This document shows positions 27,140 to 34,480 of a stretch of DNA of 64,000 bases, piece by piece. The DNA is taken from positions 149,160 to 213,159 of the forward strand of contig NZ_JAHZQZ020000006.1 in assembly GCF_019449275.2 (NCBI RefSeq). Direction: 5' to 3'. Source of the stretch: Microbacterium sp. HD4P20 (GTDB lineage Bacteria > Actinomycetota > Actinomycetes > Actinomycetales > Microbacteriaceae). The notes below the pieces were generated by a model. That model ran no database searches, was not told the DNA's origin, and saw nothing but the letters and a program-made list of their open reading frames with translations. Numbering within the stretch: position 1 is the stretch's first letter; each line of letters begins with the position of its first letter. The translations under genes were made by a program, and so were the position numbers.

Positions 27140-28354
27140 ATGGCCGAGGCCTACATCGTCGCCACCGCCCGCTCGCCGATCGGCCGCGCCCGCAAGGGAT
27201 CCCTCGCGGGCGTGCGGCCCGACGACCTCGCCGCCCGCATGGTGTCCGCGGCGCTCGATCGCGTGGCCGCGCTCGACCCAGCGCGGATCGATGACCTGCT
27301 CGTGGGTTGCGGGCAGCCCGCCGGCGAGCAGGGGTTCAACATCGCTCGCATCGTCGCGGTGCTGCTCGGGTGGGACACGGTGCCCGGCACGACGGTGAAC
27401 CGCTACTGCTCGTCGTCGCTGCAGACCACCCGGATGGCGTTCCACGCGATCAAGGCGGGGGAGGGCGACGTGTTCGTATCGGCCGGCGTCGAGTCGGTGT
27501 CGCGGTACGACGCCGGCGCCTCCGACCTGCCCGGCGCCGTCAATCCGCGGTTCGCGGCTGCACTCGAGCGCACGGCGGCCCGTTCGCACTCGGGTGCGGG
27601 CGCGTGGACCGACCCTCGCGACGGCGGCTCGCTGCCGGACCCGTACATCGCGATGGGGCAGACCGCCGAGAACGTCGCGCAGCTGCACGGCGTGACGAGG
27701 GAGGAACAGGATGCTTTTGCGGCACGGTCGCAGCAGCGCGCCCAGGCGGCCATCGCGTCGGGCTTCTGGACCCGCGACATCACGCCGGTCACCCTTGAGG
27801 ACGAGACAGTGGTCGCGTCGGACGACGGTCCACGCCCCGGCGTGACGATCGAGGCGCTCGCGGGGCTCGACCCCGTCTTCCGTCCCGACGGCACCGTGAC
27901 GGCGGGCAACTGCTGTCCGCTGAACGACGGCGCGGCGGCGGTCGTCGTGGTCTCGGAGCGGGTGGTGAACGAGCTGGGGTTGCAGCCGCTGGCCCGCATC
28001 GTGTCGACTGGAGTCTCGGGTGTCTCGCCCGAGGTGATGGGGCTCGGCCCGGTCGAGGCATCCCGTCGTGCCCTCGCCCTCGCGGGCCTGTCGATCGACG
28101 ATATGGACCTCGTCGAGATCAACGAGGCGTTCGCGGCGCAGGTCATCCCCTCCGCGCGCGAGCTCGGCGTCGACCCCGAAAAGCTCAATGTGCACGGCGG
28201 GGCCATCGCGGTGGGGCATCCGTTCGGCATGACCGGCGCCCGCATCACGTCGACCCTCATCAACGGCCTCACTGCCACCGGCGGTCGCTACGGTCTCGAG
28301 ACGATGTGCGTGGGCGGCGGTCAGGGCATGGCGATGGTGCTCGAGCGCGTCTGA
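27140..28354 (+). CDS. Acetyl-CoA acetyltransferase/3-ketoacyl-CoA thiolase
   Basis: A 404-residue thiolase, complete in motifs: nucleophile Cys in NRYCSSSLQT, NEAFAAQ, VGHPFGMTGAR with the catalytic His, and CVGGGQGMAM with the second Cys. It cleaves 3-ketoacyl-CoA to acetyl-CoA and a shortened acyl-CoA, the last step of beta-oxidation, and completes the enzyme set of this region. GGAAGGAA precedes the ATG at 27140. Single gene; the 227-bp upstream gap is repetitive. Confidence 0.92.
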   Translation: MAEAYIVATARSPIGRARKGSLAGVRPDDLAARMVSAALDRVAALDPARIDDLLVGCGQPAGEQGFNIARIVAVLLGWDTVPGTTVNRYCSSSLQTTRMAFHAIKAGEGDVFVSAGVESVSRYDAGASDLPGAVNPRFAAALERTAARSHSGAGAWTDPRDGGSLPDPYIAMGQTAENVAQLHGVTREEQDAFAARSQQRAQAAIASGFWTRDITPVTLEDETVVASDDGPRPGVTIEALAGLDPVFRPDGTVTAGNCCPLNDGAAAVVVVSERVVNELGLQPLARIVSTGVSGVSPEVMGLGPVEASRRALALAGLSIDDMDLVEINEAFAAQVIPSARELGVDPEKLNVHGGAIAVGHPFGMTGARITSTLINGLTATGGRYGLETMCVGGGQGMAMVLERV

Positions 28355-28426
28355 GCAGCGCATCACGAGCCTTCCGATGCAGACCCGGGGGAGCGCGAGT
28401 CGATTCGACGTCATCCACAAATAACT

Positions 28427-28438
28427 GTTTGTACAAAC
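28427..28438. promoter_or_regulatory. Probable ArsR-family operator
   Basis: GTTTGTACAAAC is a perfect 12-bp palindrome. TACGGT (28451-28456) downstream is a possible -10 element, and the ArsR ATG follows at 28476 with GGAGG 8 nt before it. Autoregulation by the ArsR protein is the natural reading. Confidence 0.55.
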
Positions 28439-28475
28439 GGATATCGGTGGTACGGTGACCGTGGAGGCGACACCC

Positions 28476-28802
28476 ATGAATCGATCGACAGCTGCGCTGA
28501 ACGACGCATTCCGTGCGCTCTCCGACCCCAACCGTCGTGCGATCCTCGGCGTCATCCGCGGCGGGCGCCGCGCCGTGGGAGAGCTGGCGGATGAACTGGG
28601 AATCTCGCAGCAGAACGTCTCTCACCACCTGAAGATCCTCGATCGGGCCGGCTTGGTCGATGGCGTCCGACAGGGCACACGACACATGTATGCGCTTCGG
28701 GTTGAGGGCCTGGCGGTGGGCAAGGCCTTCTTCGACGACTTCTGGCCGGAGCGACTCTCCGAGCTCAAGCGGGCGGCCGAGAGGCGGCACGAGGATGGCT
28801 GA
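28476..28802 (+). CDS. ArsR-family winged-helix regulator
   Basis: A 108-residue ArsR protein of the metal-independent type: FRALSDPNRRAILGVIRGG then SQQNVSHHLKILDRAGLV (recognition helix), with no CxC metal site. ATG 28476 is preferred over the upstream GTG 28455 because GGAGG lies 8 nt before it. It heads a five-gene operon with an SRPBCC protein, the classic pair ArsR plus AHSA1-like partner. Probably autorepressed at the 28427 palindrome. Confidence 0.88.
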   Translation: MNRSTAALNDAFRALSDPNRRAILGVIRGGRRAVGELADELGISQQNVSHHLKILDRAGLVDGVRQGTRHMYALRVEGLAVGKAFFDDFWPERLSELKRAAERRHEDG

Positions 28803-29241
28803 GCGCAGAAGCTCCATCGACATCGAGGCCGCCCCCGAAACCGTCTTCGATCTGCTCGTCACGGAGCACGGGATGACGTCGTGGATGGGAACGCGAGCTT
28901 CTCTCGATCCGGTGCCGGGAGGCGTCTTCGCCGTCGACATCGCGGGATTCCGCGCGCGCGGGTCGTTCGTCGAGATCGACCGACCCCGCCGCGTGACCGT
29001 CACGTGGGGGTTCATCGAGAGCGAAGAGCTTCCGCCCGGCACATCGACCGTGTCGTTCGAGCTCACCCGCACCACCGGTGGCACGCGCGTCGAGGTCGTT
29101 CATACGGGTCTGCCCGACGGTGAGCTGCCCGGCCACGCCGACGGCTGGGCGCACTTTCTCGCACGACTCCTGCTGGCTGCCACCGGCGGTGGGCTGCCGA
29201 CAGACACCTGGAAACCGCAACGCGAAGGAGCATCACCATGA
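28795..29241 (+). CDS. SRPBCC/AHSA1-like protein
   Basis: A 148-residue START-like fold protein: SIDIEAAPETVFDLLVTEHGMTSWMG at the N-terminus and HTGLPDGELPGHADGWAHFLARL near the end, typical of the AHSA1-like (PF08327) group. Such proteins bind hydrophobic ligands; those paired with ArsR regulators often have unknown ligands. It overlaps ArsR by 8 nt. Confidence 0.85.
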   Translation: MAERRSSIDIEAAPETVFDLLVTEHGMTSWMGTRASLDPVPGGVFAVDIAGFRARGSFVEIDRPRRVTVTWGFIESEELPPGTSTVSFELTRTTGGTRVEVVHTGLPDGELPGHADGWAHFLARLLLAATGGGLPTDTWKPQREGASP

Positions 29242-29594
29242 CATCCGCCCTCGACATCGTGCAGAGCTACCACGCGTCCTGGACGAGCGGCGACGTCGAC
29301 CACGCTCTCACTCACCTCTCCGACGACGTCCGGTGTTTTGCACCTGACCCCGAGGTCAGGACCAAGGAGGAGTGGCGGAAGTACCTCAACGCCTTCGTCC
29401 CCATGCTGACGGCCGCGCCCGAGCTCACACGGATGACTGATTCCGATCGGGTGGCGCTCTGGTACTACCCCCAGACCGAGACCTCGAAAACCGTCCTGGC
29501 CAGTGAGCTGTTCGTCGTCGAAGACGGTGCGATCGTGGAGATCCGCCTGGCGTTCGACCGTCTCGGCTACGCACCGGTCGCCGACGCCCCGTGA
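29238..29594 (+). CDS. SnoaL/NTF2-like small protein
   Basis: A 118-residue alpha+beta barrel protein of the SnoaL-like type: an N-terminal helix pair (ALDIVQSYHASWTSGDVDHALTHLSDDV), a conserved FAPDPEVRTKEEW loop and a C-terminal VVEDGAIVEIRLAFD strand pair. Function cannot be assigned; such domains occur as enzymes or ligand binders. ATGA overlap with the SRPBCC gene shows translational coupling. Confidence 0.8.
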   Translation: MTSALDIVQSYHASWTSGDVDHALTHLSDDVRCFAPDPEVRTKEEWRKYLNAFVPMLTAAPELTRMTDSDRVALWYYPQTETSKTVLASELFVVEDGAIVEIRLAFDRLGYAPVADAP

Positions 29595-29947
29595 TGACGG
29601 AACAACGCCTTCTCGTCGACCGTGTGCGCCCGCTGATCTCTGCGGGCGAGGTGCGCGAGGTGAAGATGTTCGGCGCGATCGCGCTGATGGTCGACGATGC
29701 GATGGCGCTCGCCGTCAACGCCGACGGCAGCCTTCTCGTGCGCGTTGCCCCTTCCGAGGATGAGGCGCTGCTGCGGCAGCCCGATGCGTCGAGGGCGGAG
29801 ATGGGCAGAGGCCGCGATATGGGGATCGGGTGGCTGCGGGTCATCGTGGACAGTGCACCCGGCGAGGACCGGCTCCAGTACTGGGTCGATGCAGCGCTTC
29901 GCCGACGAGCGTCTGGCGGCGATCCGCATGACCCTCGTACGCTGTGA
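29591..29947 (+). CDS. TfoX/Sxy N-terminal domain protein
   Basis: A 118-residue protein with the TfoX N-terminal domain pattern: VREVKMFGAIALMVDDAMALAVNADGSLLVRV and a C-terminal WVDAALR. The domain is named after the competence regulator TfoX, but stand-alone actinobacterial members are of unknown role. Start GTG 29591 overlaps the previous stop; ATG 29594 is the alternative. Confidence 0.8.
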   Translation: MMTEQRLLVDRVRPLISAGEVREVKMFGAIALMVDDAMALAVNADGSLLVRVAPSEDEALLRQPDASRAEMGRGRDMGIGWLRVIVDSAPGEDRLQYWVDAALRRRASGGDPHDPRTL

Positions 29948-29950
29948 TCC

Positions 29951-30121
29951 ATGACCGATTCCTCGTTCAAGCCCGGAGACGACGTCCTCACCCCTCAATC
30001 CCGGGGGACGGTCATCGATGTCCGGGCCACTCCCTCCGGCACGTGGGTCTTCGGGGTCGAGGACGACACGGGCGAGGTGCGCTACTTCACCAGCGGAGCC
30101 CTCCGGCCCGGCCGAAGCTAG
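29951..30121 (+). CDS. Small 56-residue protein of unknown function
   Basis: It starts 3 nt after the TfoX-like stop and reads MTDSSFKPGDDVLTPQSRG ... YFTSGALRPGRS, a compact beta-rich small protein with a KOW/SH3-like look (GTVIDVRA then TWVFGVEDDTGEVRYF). It is the fifth gene of the ArsR operon. The last 35 nt overlap, on the opposite strand, the frame-restored end of the DUF2188-like gene at 30087-30267. Function unknown. Confidence 0.6.
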   Translation: MTDSSFKPGDDVLTPQSRGTVIDVRATPSGTWVFGVEDDTGEVRYFTSGALRPGRS

Positions 30122-30267
30122 GGGCGGCCTCGGCGACGGCACGTCCTGCTTCGACCGCCTCGTCTCGACTGGTGAAGCTTCGAGCGAGTTCCGGGCGTCC
30201 CTCCACCTCGACCTCTCCATTGCCCGCGATTGGAACGGGTCACCACGGTCTGCGTGTTGTCGGTCAT
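30087..30267 (-). pseudogene. Frameshifted DUF2188-like small gene
   Basis: From ATG 30267 (strong GGGAGG ribosome site about 6 nt upstream) the frame reads MTDNTQTVVTRSNRGQWR, then degenerates into Arg/Gly-rich sequence ending at 30118. Removing one base of the CC at about 30212-30213 restores WRVEVEGRPELARSF and TSRDEAVEAGRAVAEAAP, running to TGA at 30089-30087: 59 residues with the W-x-V-x-x-EG ... EAVEAGR pattern of DUF2188 proteins. So this is either a real single-base frameshift or a sequencing error. The 3' end overlaps the ArsR operon's last gene antisense. Confidence 0.65.
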
Positions 30268-30455
30268 GGATCCTCCCGTCGGATTCGGTTCCATCGTGGC
30301 GACCGGGCCGCTCATGGTCGAGAGCGTTGACGGAGCCCGCCGGTCCTGATGCGATGCCGATCTCGATGCGATGGGTCGGCCGGCGAAGGCCGCTCGAGCA
30401 GGGCAGGTCGCCGTCATTCGTTGCTTGTAGCTCGCGGCTCTGCCACCCTGACGGA

Positions 30456-30947
30456 ATGCCTCGCCATCGCTCACCCCTGCTCGCGCTGTTCCTCGCTGGA
30501 GCGATGCTTCTCACGGGGTGCGGCACGGCGGTGGCTGTCCCCACCGTCGTGCCGACGGCGAGCGAGACACCCGCCCCCGTGACGGCCGTGGACCTCGCCG
30601 CCGGCGATGACGAGGACGGTGTCGACGTCGAGGTCTCCGGACCCTCGCAGGTCGTCTTCCGCGAGATCACCCTTCGTCCGGGTGCCGGGACCGGCGAACA
30701 CTGCCACGCCGGTCAGCTCATCGCCGTGGTCCAGCAGGGGGCGCTGACCCACTACGCGCCCATCTATCCGAGCGGCGTGCACGTCTATCACGCCGGCGAC
30801 GCGATCGTCGAGGGCGCTGGGTACCCGCACCAGGGCGTCAACGAGGGCGAGGAAGACGTCGTGCTTCTCGTCACGTATGTCATCGAGGAGGGCGAGCCGC
30901 TCGCGCAGACCGACCTCGCCAAGTGCGACGCCCCGGAACAGCACTAG
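30456..30947 (+). CDS. Cupin-domain lipoprotein
   Basis: A 163-residue secreted lipoprotein: hydrophobic signal with MLLTGC (lipidated Cys22), a Val/Pro/Thr-rich linker, then a small cupin barrel with GTGEHCHAGQLIAVVQQGALTHY and VYHAGDAIVEGAGYPHQGVNEG. The His residues could bind a metal. Function unknown. No strong ribosome site is seen before ATG 30456. It is convergent with the MaoC operon, which ends 29 nt beyond its stop. Confidence 0.78.
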   Translation: MPRHRSPLLALFLAGAMLLTGCGTAVAVPTVVPTASETPAPVTAVDLAAGDDEDGVDVEVSGPSQVVFREITLRPGAGTGEHCHAGQLIAVVQQGALTHYAPIYPSGVHVYHAGDAIVEGAGYPHQGVNEGEEDVVLLVTYVIEEGEPLAQTDLAKCDAPEQH

Positions 30948-30976
30948 GCATCCGCCAGGTTGAAGCACCCGTCCGG

Positions 30977-31435
30977 TCAGGTGCCCGGAACGAAGAGGCC
31001 GATCGTCTCGGCCACCAGTGCCGGCCGGTTGGAGCCCTCGAGCTCGACCGTGGTGCGCAGCCCTACGCGATAGCCCTGCGACGTCGGCTCGACCGAAGCG
31101 ACCTCGGTCACGGCGCGCACGCGGGAATCCACGAGCACAGGCTGCAGGAACCGCACCTTGTCGAGCCCGTAGTTCACGACCATGGCGGTGCCCTCGACCG
31201 ACAGCAGGCCCGCCGTCAGCCGGGGGAGCAGCGAGAGCGTCAGGTAGCCGTGCGCGATCGTCGCCCCGAAGGGACCGGATGCCGCGCGCTCGGCGTCCAG
31301 GTGGATCCACTGCCAGTCCTCGGTCGCGTCGGCGAACGCCTGGACGCGCGCCTGGTCGATCTCGAACCAGTCGCCGGTCGCGGTCTGGCCCACGGCATCC
31401 GTCAGCGCCGCCGGCGAATCCAGCACGATGCTCAT
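30977..31435 (-). CDS. MaoC-family enoyl-CoA hydratase
   Basis: A 152-residue hotdog-fold hydratase. DWQWIHLDAERAASGPFGATIAHGYLTLSL (given in parts: DATEDWQWIH and IAHGYLTLSLLP) contains the MaoC/R-hydratase catalytic Asp-His pattern. It hydrates 2-enoyl-CoA to 3-hydroxyacyl-CoA, fitting between the dehydrogenases and SDRs of this region. Last gene of the ADH-SDR-MaoC operon; ATGA overlap with the SDR. Confidence 0.88.
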   Translation of the reverse strand: MSIVLDSPAALTDAVGQTATGDWFEIDQARVQAFADATEDWQWIHLDAERAASGPFGATIAHGYLTLSLLPRLTAGLLSVEGTAMVVNYGLDKVRFLQPVLVDSRVRAVTEVASVEPTSQGYRVGLRTTVELEGSNRPALVAETIGLFVPGT

Positions 31436-32181
31436 GCGCGCGGACCGCCCGCCACGTACAGCACCTGGCCCGACACGAAGCCGGCCTCTTCGGAGCAGAA
31501 GAAGGATGCCGCGGCCGCGATGTCGTCGGGATACCCCGCGCGCTGCACCGGGACTTCGGCGGCCCGCGCCGCGATGAAGTCGTCGAACGAGACCCCCAGA
31601 CGCTCGGCGGTCGCCCGCGTCATGTCGGTGACGATGAAGCCCGGAGCGATCGCGTTCGCCGTGACGCCGTAGCGGCCGAGCTCGAGGGCGAGAGTCTTGG
31701 TGAAGCCCTGCATGCCCGCCTTCGCAGCGGCGTAATTCGCCTGCCCGCGATTGCCGAGCGCCGAGGTGGACGAGAGGTTGACGATGCGTCCCCACCCCTC
31801 TTTCACCTGGTGCTCCTGCACGGCGCGCGTCATGAGGAACGCACCGCGCAGATGTACGGCGATGACCGCGTCCCAGTCGTCCTCAGTCATCTTGAACAGC
31901 AGGTTGTCGCGGATGATCCCGGCGTTGTTGACCAGGATCGTCGGCGCTCCGAGCTCGTCGGCCACGCGGGCGACAGCGCGCTCTACCGACGCCGCATCGG
32001 CGACGTCGGCACCGACGGCGAGGGCTCGGCCCCCGGCATCCGTGATCGCCGTCACCGTGTCAGCGCACGCCGACTCTTCGAGATCGAGGACCGCGACGGC
32101 ATTGCCGTCGGCGGCCAGGCGCTGGGCGGTGGTGGCGCCGATGCCGCGTGCGGCCCCGGTGACGATGGCGATTCTGGTCAT
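31432..32181 (-). CDS. SDR 3-oxoacyl reductase/3-hydroxyacyl-CoA dehydrogenase (FabG-like)
   Basis: A 249-residue SDR very like FabG: TGAARGIG, NNAGIIRDNL, IVNLSSTSALGNRGQANYAAAK with the catalytic Ser-Tyr-Lys, and the C-terminal SGQVLYVAGG. AAAGGAA precedes ATG 32181, which overlaps the ADH stop by 4 nt. With the MaoC hydratase directly downstream it forms a hydratase-dehydrogenase pair for beta-oxidation or its reversal. Confidence 0.9.
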   Translation of the reverse strand: MTRIAIVTGAARGIGATTAQRLAADGNAVAVLDLEESACADTVTAITDAGGRALAVGADVADAASVERAVARVADELGAPTILVNNAGIIRDNLLFKMTEDDWDAVIAVHLRGAFLMTRAVQEHQVKEGWGRIVNLSSTSALGNRGQANYAAAKAGMQGFTKTLALELGRYGVTANAIAPGFIVTDMTRATAERLGVSFDDFIAARAAEVPVQRAGYPDDIAAAASFFCSEEAGFVSGQVLYVAGGPRA

Positions 32182-33305
32182 GCGTCGTTCCTTTCGAAGG
32201 TGATGAGCTGGCGCAGCTCGCCGCCTGCGGCGAGCCGGTCCATGGCGGCGTCGAGGTCGTCGAGGCCGATGCGGGACGAGACGAGCTTCTCGAGCGGCAG
32301 GCGTCCCGCACGCCACAGCTCGACGTACCGCGGGATGTCGCGGCTCGGCACCGCGGATCCCAGATAGCTGCCCACCACGGTGCGGGCCTCAGCGGTTAGC
32401 ACGAGGGGCGACACGGCCGCGCGCGCGTCGGGCGCCGGCAGGCCGACGGTCACAGTCGTACCGCCGGGAGCGGTCAGCGCGATCGCGGTCTCGAACGCGC
32501 GTGCCGCTCCGGCCGCCTCGACGACGACGGGGGCGCGGATGCCGCGATCCGTAGCCTGTTCCGGAGTGAGGGCGTCGGCGGCTCCGCACTCGCGCGCCAG
32601 CTCGAGCTTGCCGGGCACGGTGTCGACCCCGATGACCTCGTGCCCCAGCGCGACGGCGACCAGCAGCGCCGCCATCCCGACGCCGCCCAGACCCACGACG
32701 ACGACCGGCTCGCCCGGCGCAGGTCGTCCGGCGTTGACAACCGCCCCGCCGCCGGTGAGGACCGCGCACCCGAGCAGCGCCGCGATCTCGGCCGGCACAT
32801 CGGCATCGACGGGCACGATCGACGTGCGGCTGACCACCGCGTGGGTGGCGAACGCTGAGACGCCAAGGTGGTGATGCACCTCGTGTACGCCCCCATCGGC
32901 CTCGCGATGCAGACGGATGCCGCCGCCCAGCAGCGTGCCGGCGTTGTTGGCCGCGGAGCCGGGCGCGCACGGCAGGCGTCCGTCGGTGCGGCATCCGTCG
33001 CATTCCCCGCAGCGGGGGAGGAAGGTCATCACGACGCGCGTGCCGGGGGTGATGTCGATCACGCCGTCGCCGACCTGTTCGACGATTCCGGCAGCCTCGT
33101 GACCCAGGAGCATCGGGGTCGGCCGCGTCCGATTGCCGTCGACGACGCTCAGGTCGGAGTGGCACACTCCGGCGGCCTCGATCCGCACCCGCAGTTCGCC
33201 GGACCCAGGCGGATCCAGTTCCAGCTCGCCCACGGTGAAGGGACGGGACTCGGCAAAGGGCGCGGCGGCGCCCGAGCCTTCCAGGACTGCTCCGGTGATC
33301 AGCAT
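32178..33305 (-). CDS. Zinc-dependent alcohol dehydrogenase (MDR)
   Basis: A 375-residue MDR enzyme with both zinc sites: catalytic GVCHSDLS and GHEAAG, and the structural lobe CGECDGCRTDGRLPC. NAD binding is GLGGVGMAALL. It resembles class III/NDMA-type actinobacterial ADHs. The start at 33305 has GAGGAGG 5 nt upstream. First gene of the ADH-SDR-MaoC operon under site D. It would oxidise an alcohol or hydroxyacyl intermediate; the specific substrate is not determinable. Confidence 0.9.
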   Translation of the reverse strand: MLITGAVLEGSGAAAPFAESRPFTVGELELDPPGSGELRVRIEAAGVCHSDLSVVDGNRTRPTPMLLGHEAAGIVEQVGDGVIDITPGTRVVMTFLPRCGECDGCRTDGRLPCAPGSAANNAGTLLGGGIRLHREADGGVHEVHHHLGVSAFATHAVVSRTSIVPVDADVPAEIAALLGCAVLTGGGAVVNAGRPAPGEPVVVVGLGGVGMAALLVAVALGHEVIGVDTVPGKLELARECGAADALTPEQATDRGIRAPVVVEAAGAARAFETAIALTAPGGTTVTVGLPAPDARAAVSPLVLTAEARTVVGSYLGSAVPSRDIPRYVELWRAGRLPLEKLVSSRIGLDDLDAAMDRLAAGGELRQLITFERNDA

Positions 33306-33396
33306 CCGACCTCCTCGACGTCTGCGTCTGGGCGCCACGTCTGCGTGGCGGCCTCGTCCGATCCAAACACGGCGTACGCGCCGTCGTCTTCCGCAG

Positions 33397-33417
33397 AGCA
33401 TACCGACCGACCGGTAT
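33397..33417 (-). promoter_or_regulatory. TetR-type operator, site D, overlapping a -10 element
   Basis: ATACCGACCGACCGGTAT (33400-33417) is the most symmetric of the four sites. On the minus strand it runs into TATGCT (33402-33397), as at site C. It lies 92 nt before the ADH start. Confidence 0.65.
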
Positions 33418-33450
33418 GTTCGCGAATCAGGAGCCGCCGGAGGCCGCCTC

Positions 33451-33667
33451 TCCGCGACCATGTGGGTTTCTCCGCGACCATGTGGGTTTCACACCGACCA
33501 TGCGGGTTTCTCCGCGACCATGCGGGTTTCACACCGACCATGTGGGTTTCTCCGCGACCATGTGGGGGACATGCTCGGTGTGAAACTGACATGCTCGGCG
33601 CGAAACCGACATGCTCGGCGTGGAACCGACATGCTCGGCGCGAAACCGACATGCTCGGCGCGGAAGG
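33451..33667. repeat. Opposed-arm 20-bp repeat array 2
   Basis: Left arm: five full units from 33451 and a sixth running into the turn, consensus TCCGCGACCATGTGGGTTTC, with ACAC replacing TCCG in alternate units. Right arm: five units from 33568 to 33667, consensus GACATGCTCGGCGCGAAACC. The arms are inverse complements except for one fixed base (GACCATG against GAGCATG). It sits between the TetR stop (33690) and site D. Read in the direction of that TetR gene, the GAGCATG arm comes first, just as array 1 does after its SDR. The rest of this 384-bp gap holds only site D and the ADH leader. Confidence 0.95.
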
Positions 33668-33689
33668 GGAGATGAGGGGGAACGGGTCG

Positions 33690-34379
33690 TCAGTCGTCGA
33701 GCTGCTTGCGCAGACGCCGAGCCAGCTCGGCCGTAGGCGTGCCGCGCGGGAAGACCGCGACCACGACGTCGTCCGACGACGGTCCGGACTCATCGCCGGG
33801 CAGCACGCCGAACCGGCGGCGGGCGTCGTCGAGCGCCGTCTTCAGGACCGACACCGGCACCTTCTTGGGCCCGCGAATGAGGCGACGCAGCACGTGATTG
33901 TGGATGGCCGTCACGAGGGCCGAGAAGCCGACGGCGTCGAGCGGATCCAGGCCCGGCAGCGATGCACGAAGGTACTCGTCGAAGAGCCGTTCATAACGGA
34001 ACACCGTCACGATCTCGCGGTCGCGCAGCGCCGGCACGCCACGCACGACGGCGTAGCGCCGGCGGGCCAGCTCGGGGTCGGCCGCGAAATGCGAATAGAC
34101 GAAGACGGATGCCTCGCATATCGCCGCCCACGGATCCTCGTGCGGCTGGGCCAAGAACTCGCGCAAGTGCGTCAGCAGCAGCTCGTGATCGGTGAAGACC
34201 ACGTCGTCCTTGCCGCCGAACTGGCGGAAGAACGTCGAGCGCGAGACCCCAGCCGCCTGAGCGATCTGCTCGACCGAGGTCTGATCGAACCCCTGCTCGG
34301 CGAACAACTCGAGCGCGGCGGCCACCACGGCGGCGCGCGCGGCGGCCTGCGGAGCGGGAGCGGCTGCGTTGTCGGTCAT
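33690..34379 (-). CDS. TetR-family transcriptional regulator
   Basis: A 229-residue regulator: LELFAEQGFDQTSVEQIAQAAGVSRSTFFRQFGGKDDVVF is a typical TetR helix-turn-helix (shown by VSRSTFFRQFGGKDD), followed by an all-helical ligand domain. Start 34379 has no ribosome site but TAGGCT lies 10 nt upstream, so the transcript is probably leaderless or nearly so. It is divergent from the FAD/Rieske oxidoreductase, its most likely target. Array 2 follows its stop. Confidence 0.86.
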   Translation of the reverse strand: MTDNAAAPAPQAAARAAVVAAALELFAEQGFDQTSVEQIAQAAGVSRSTFFRQFGGKDDVVFTDHELLLTHLREFLAQPHEDPWAAICEASVFVYSHFAADPELARRRYAVVRGVPALRDREIVTVFRYERLFDEYLRASLPGLDPLDAVGFSALVTAIHNHVLRRLIRGPKKVPVSVLKTALDDARRRFGVLPGDESGPSSDDVVVAVFPRGTPTAELARRLRKQLDD

Positions 34380-34480
34380 CTCGGGGGAGAGCCTAGTGCG
34401 CCCGGCACCGCGCGTTCGCATCCCCGCGCCCCGCTGTCAAGCCGCTCGACCCTCGCGCGAGCGGCGCGTTGACTGGGGCG

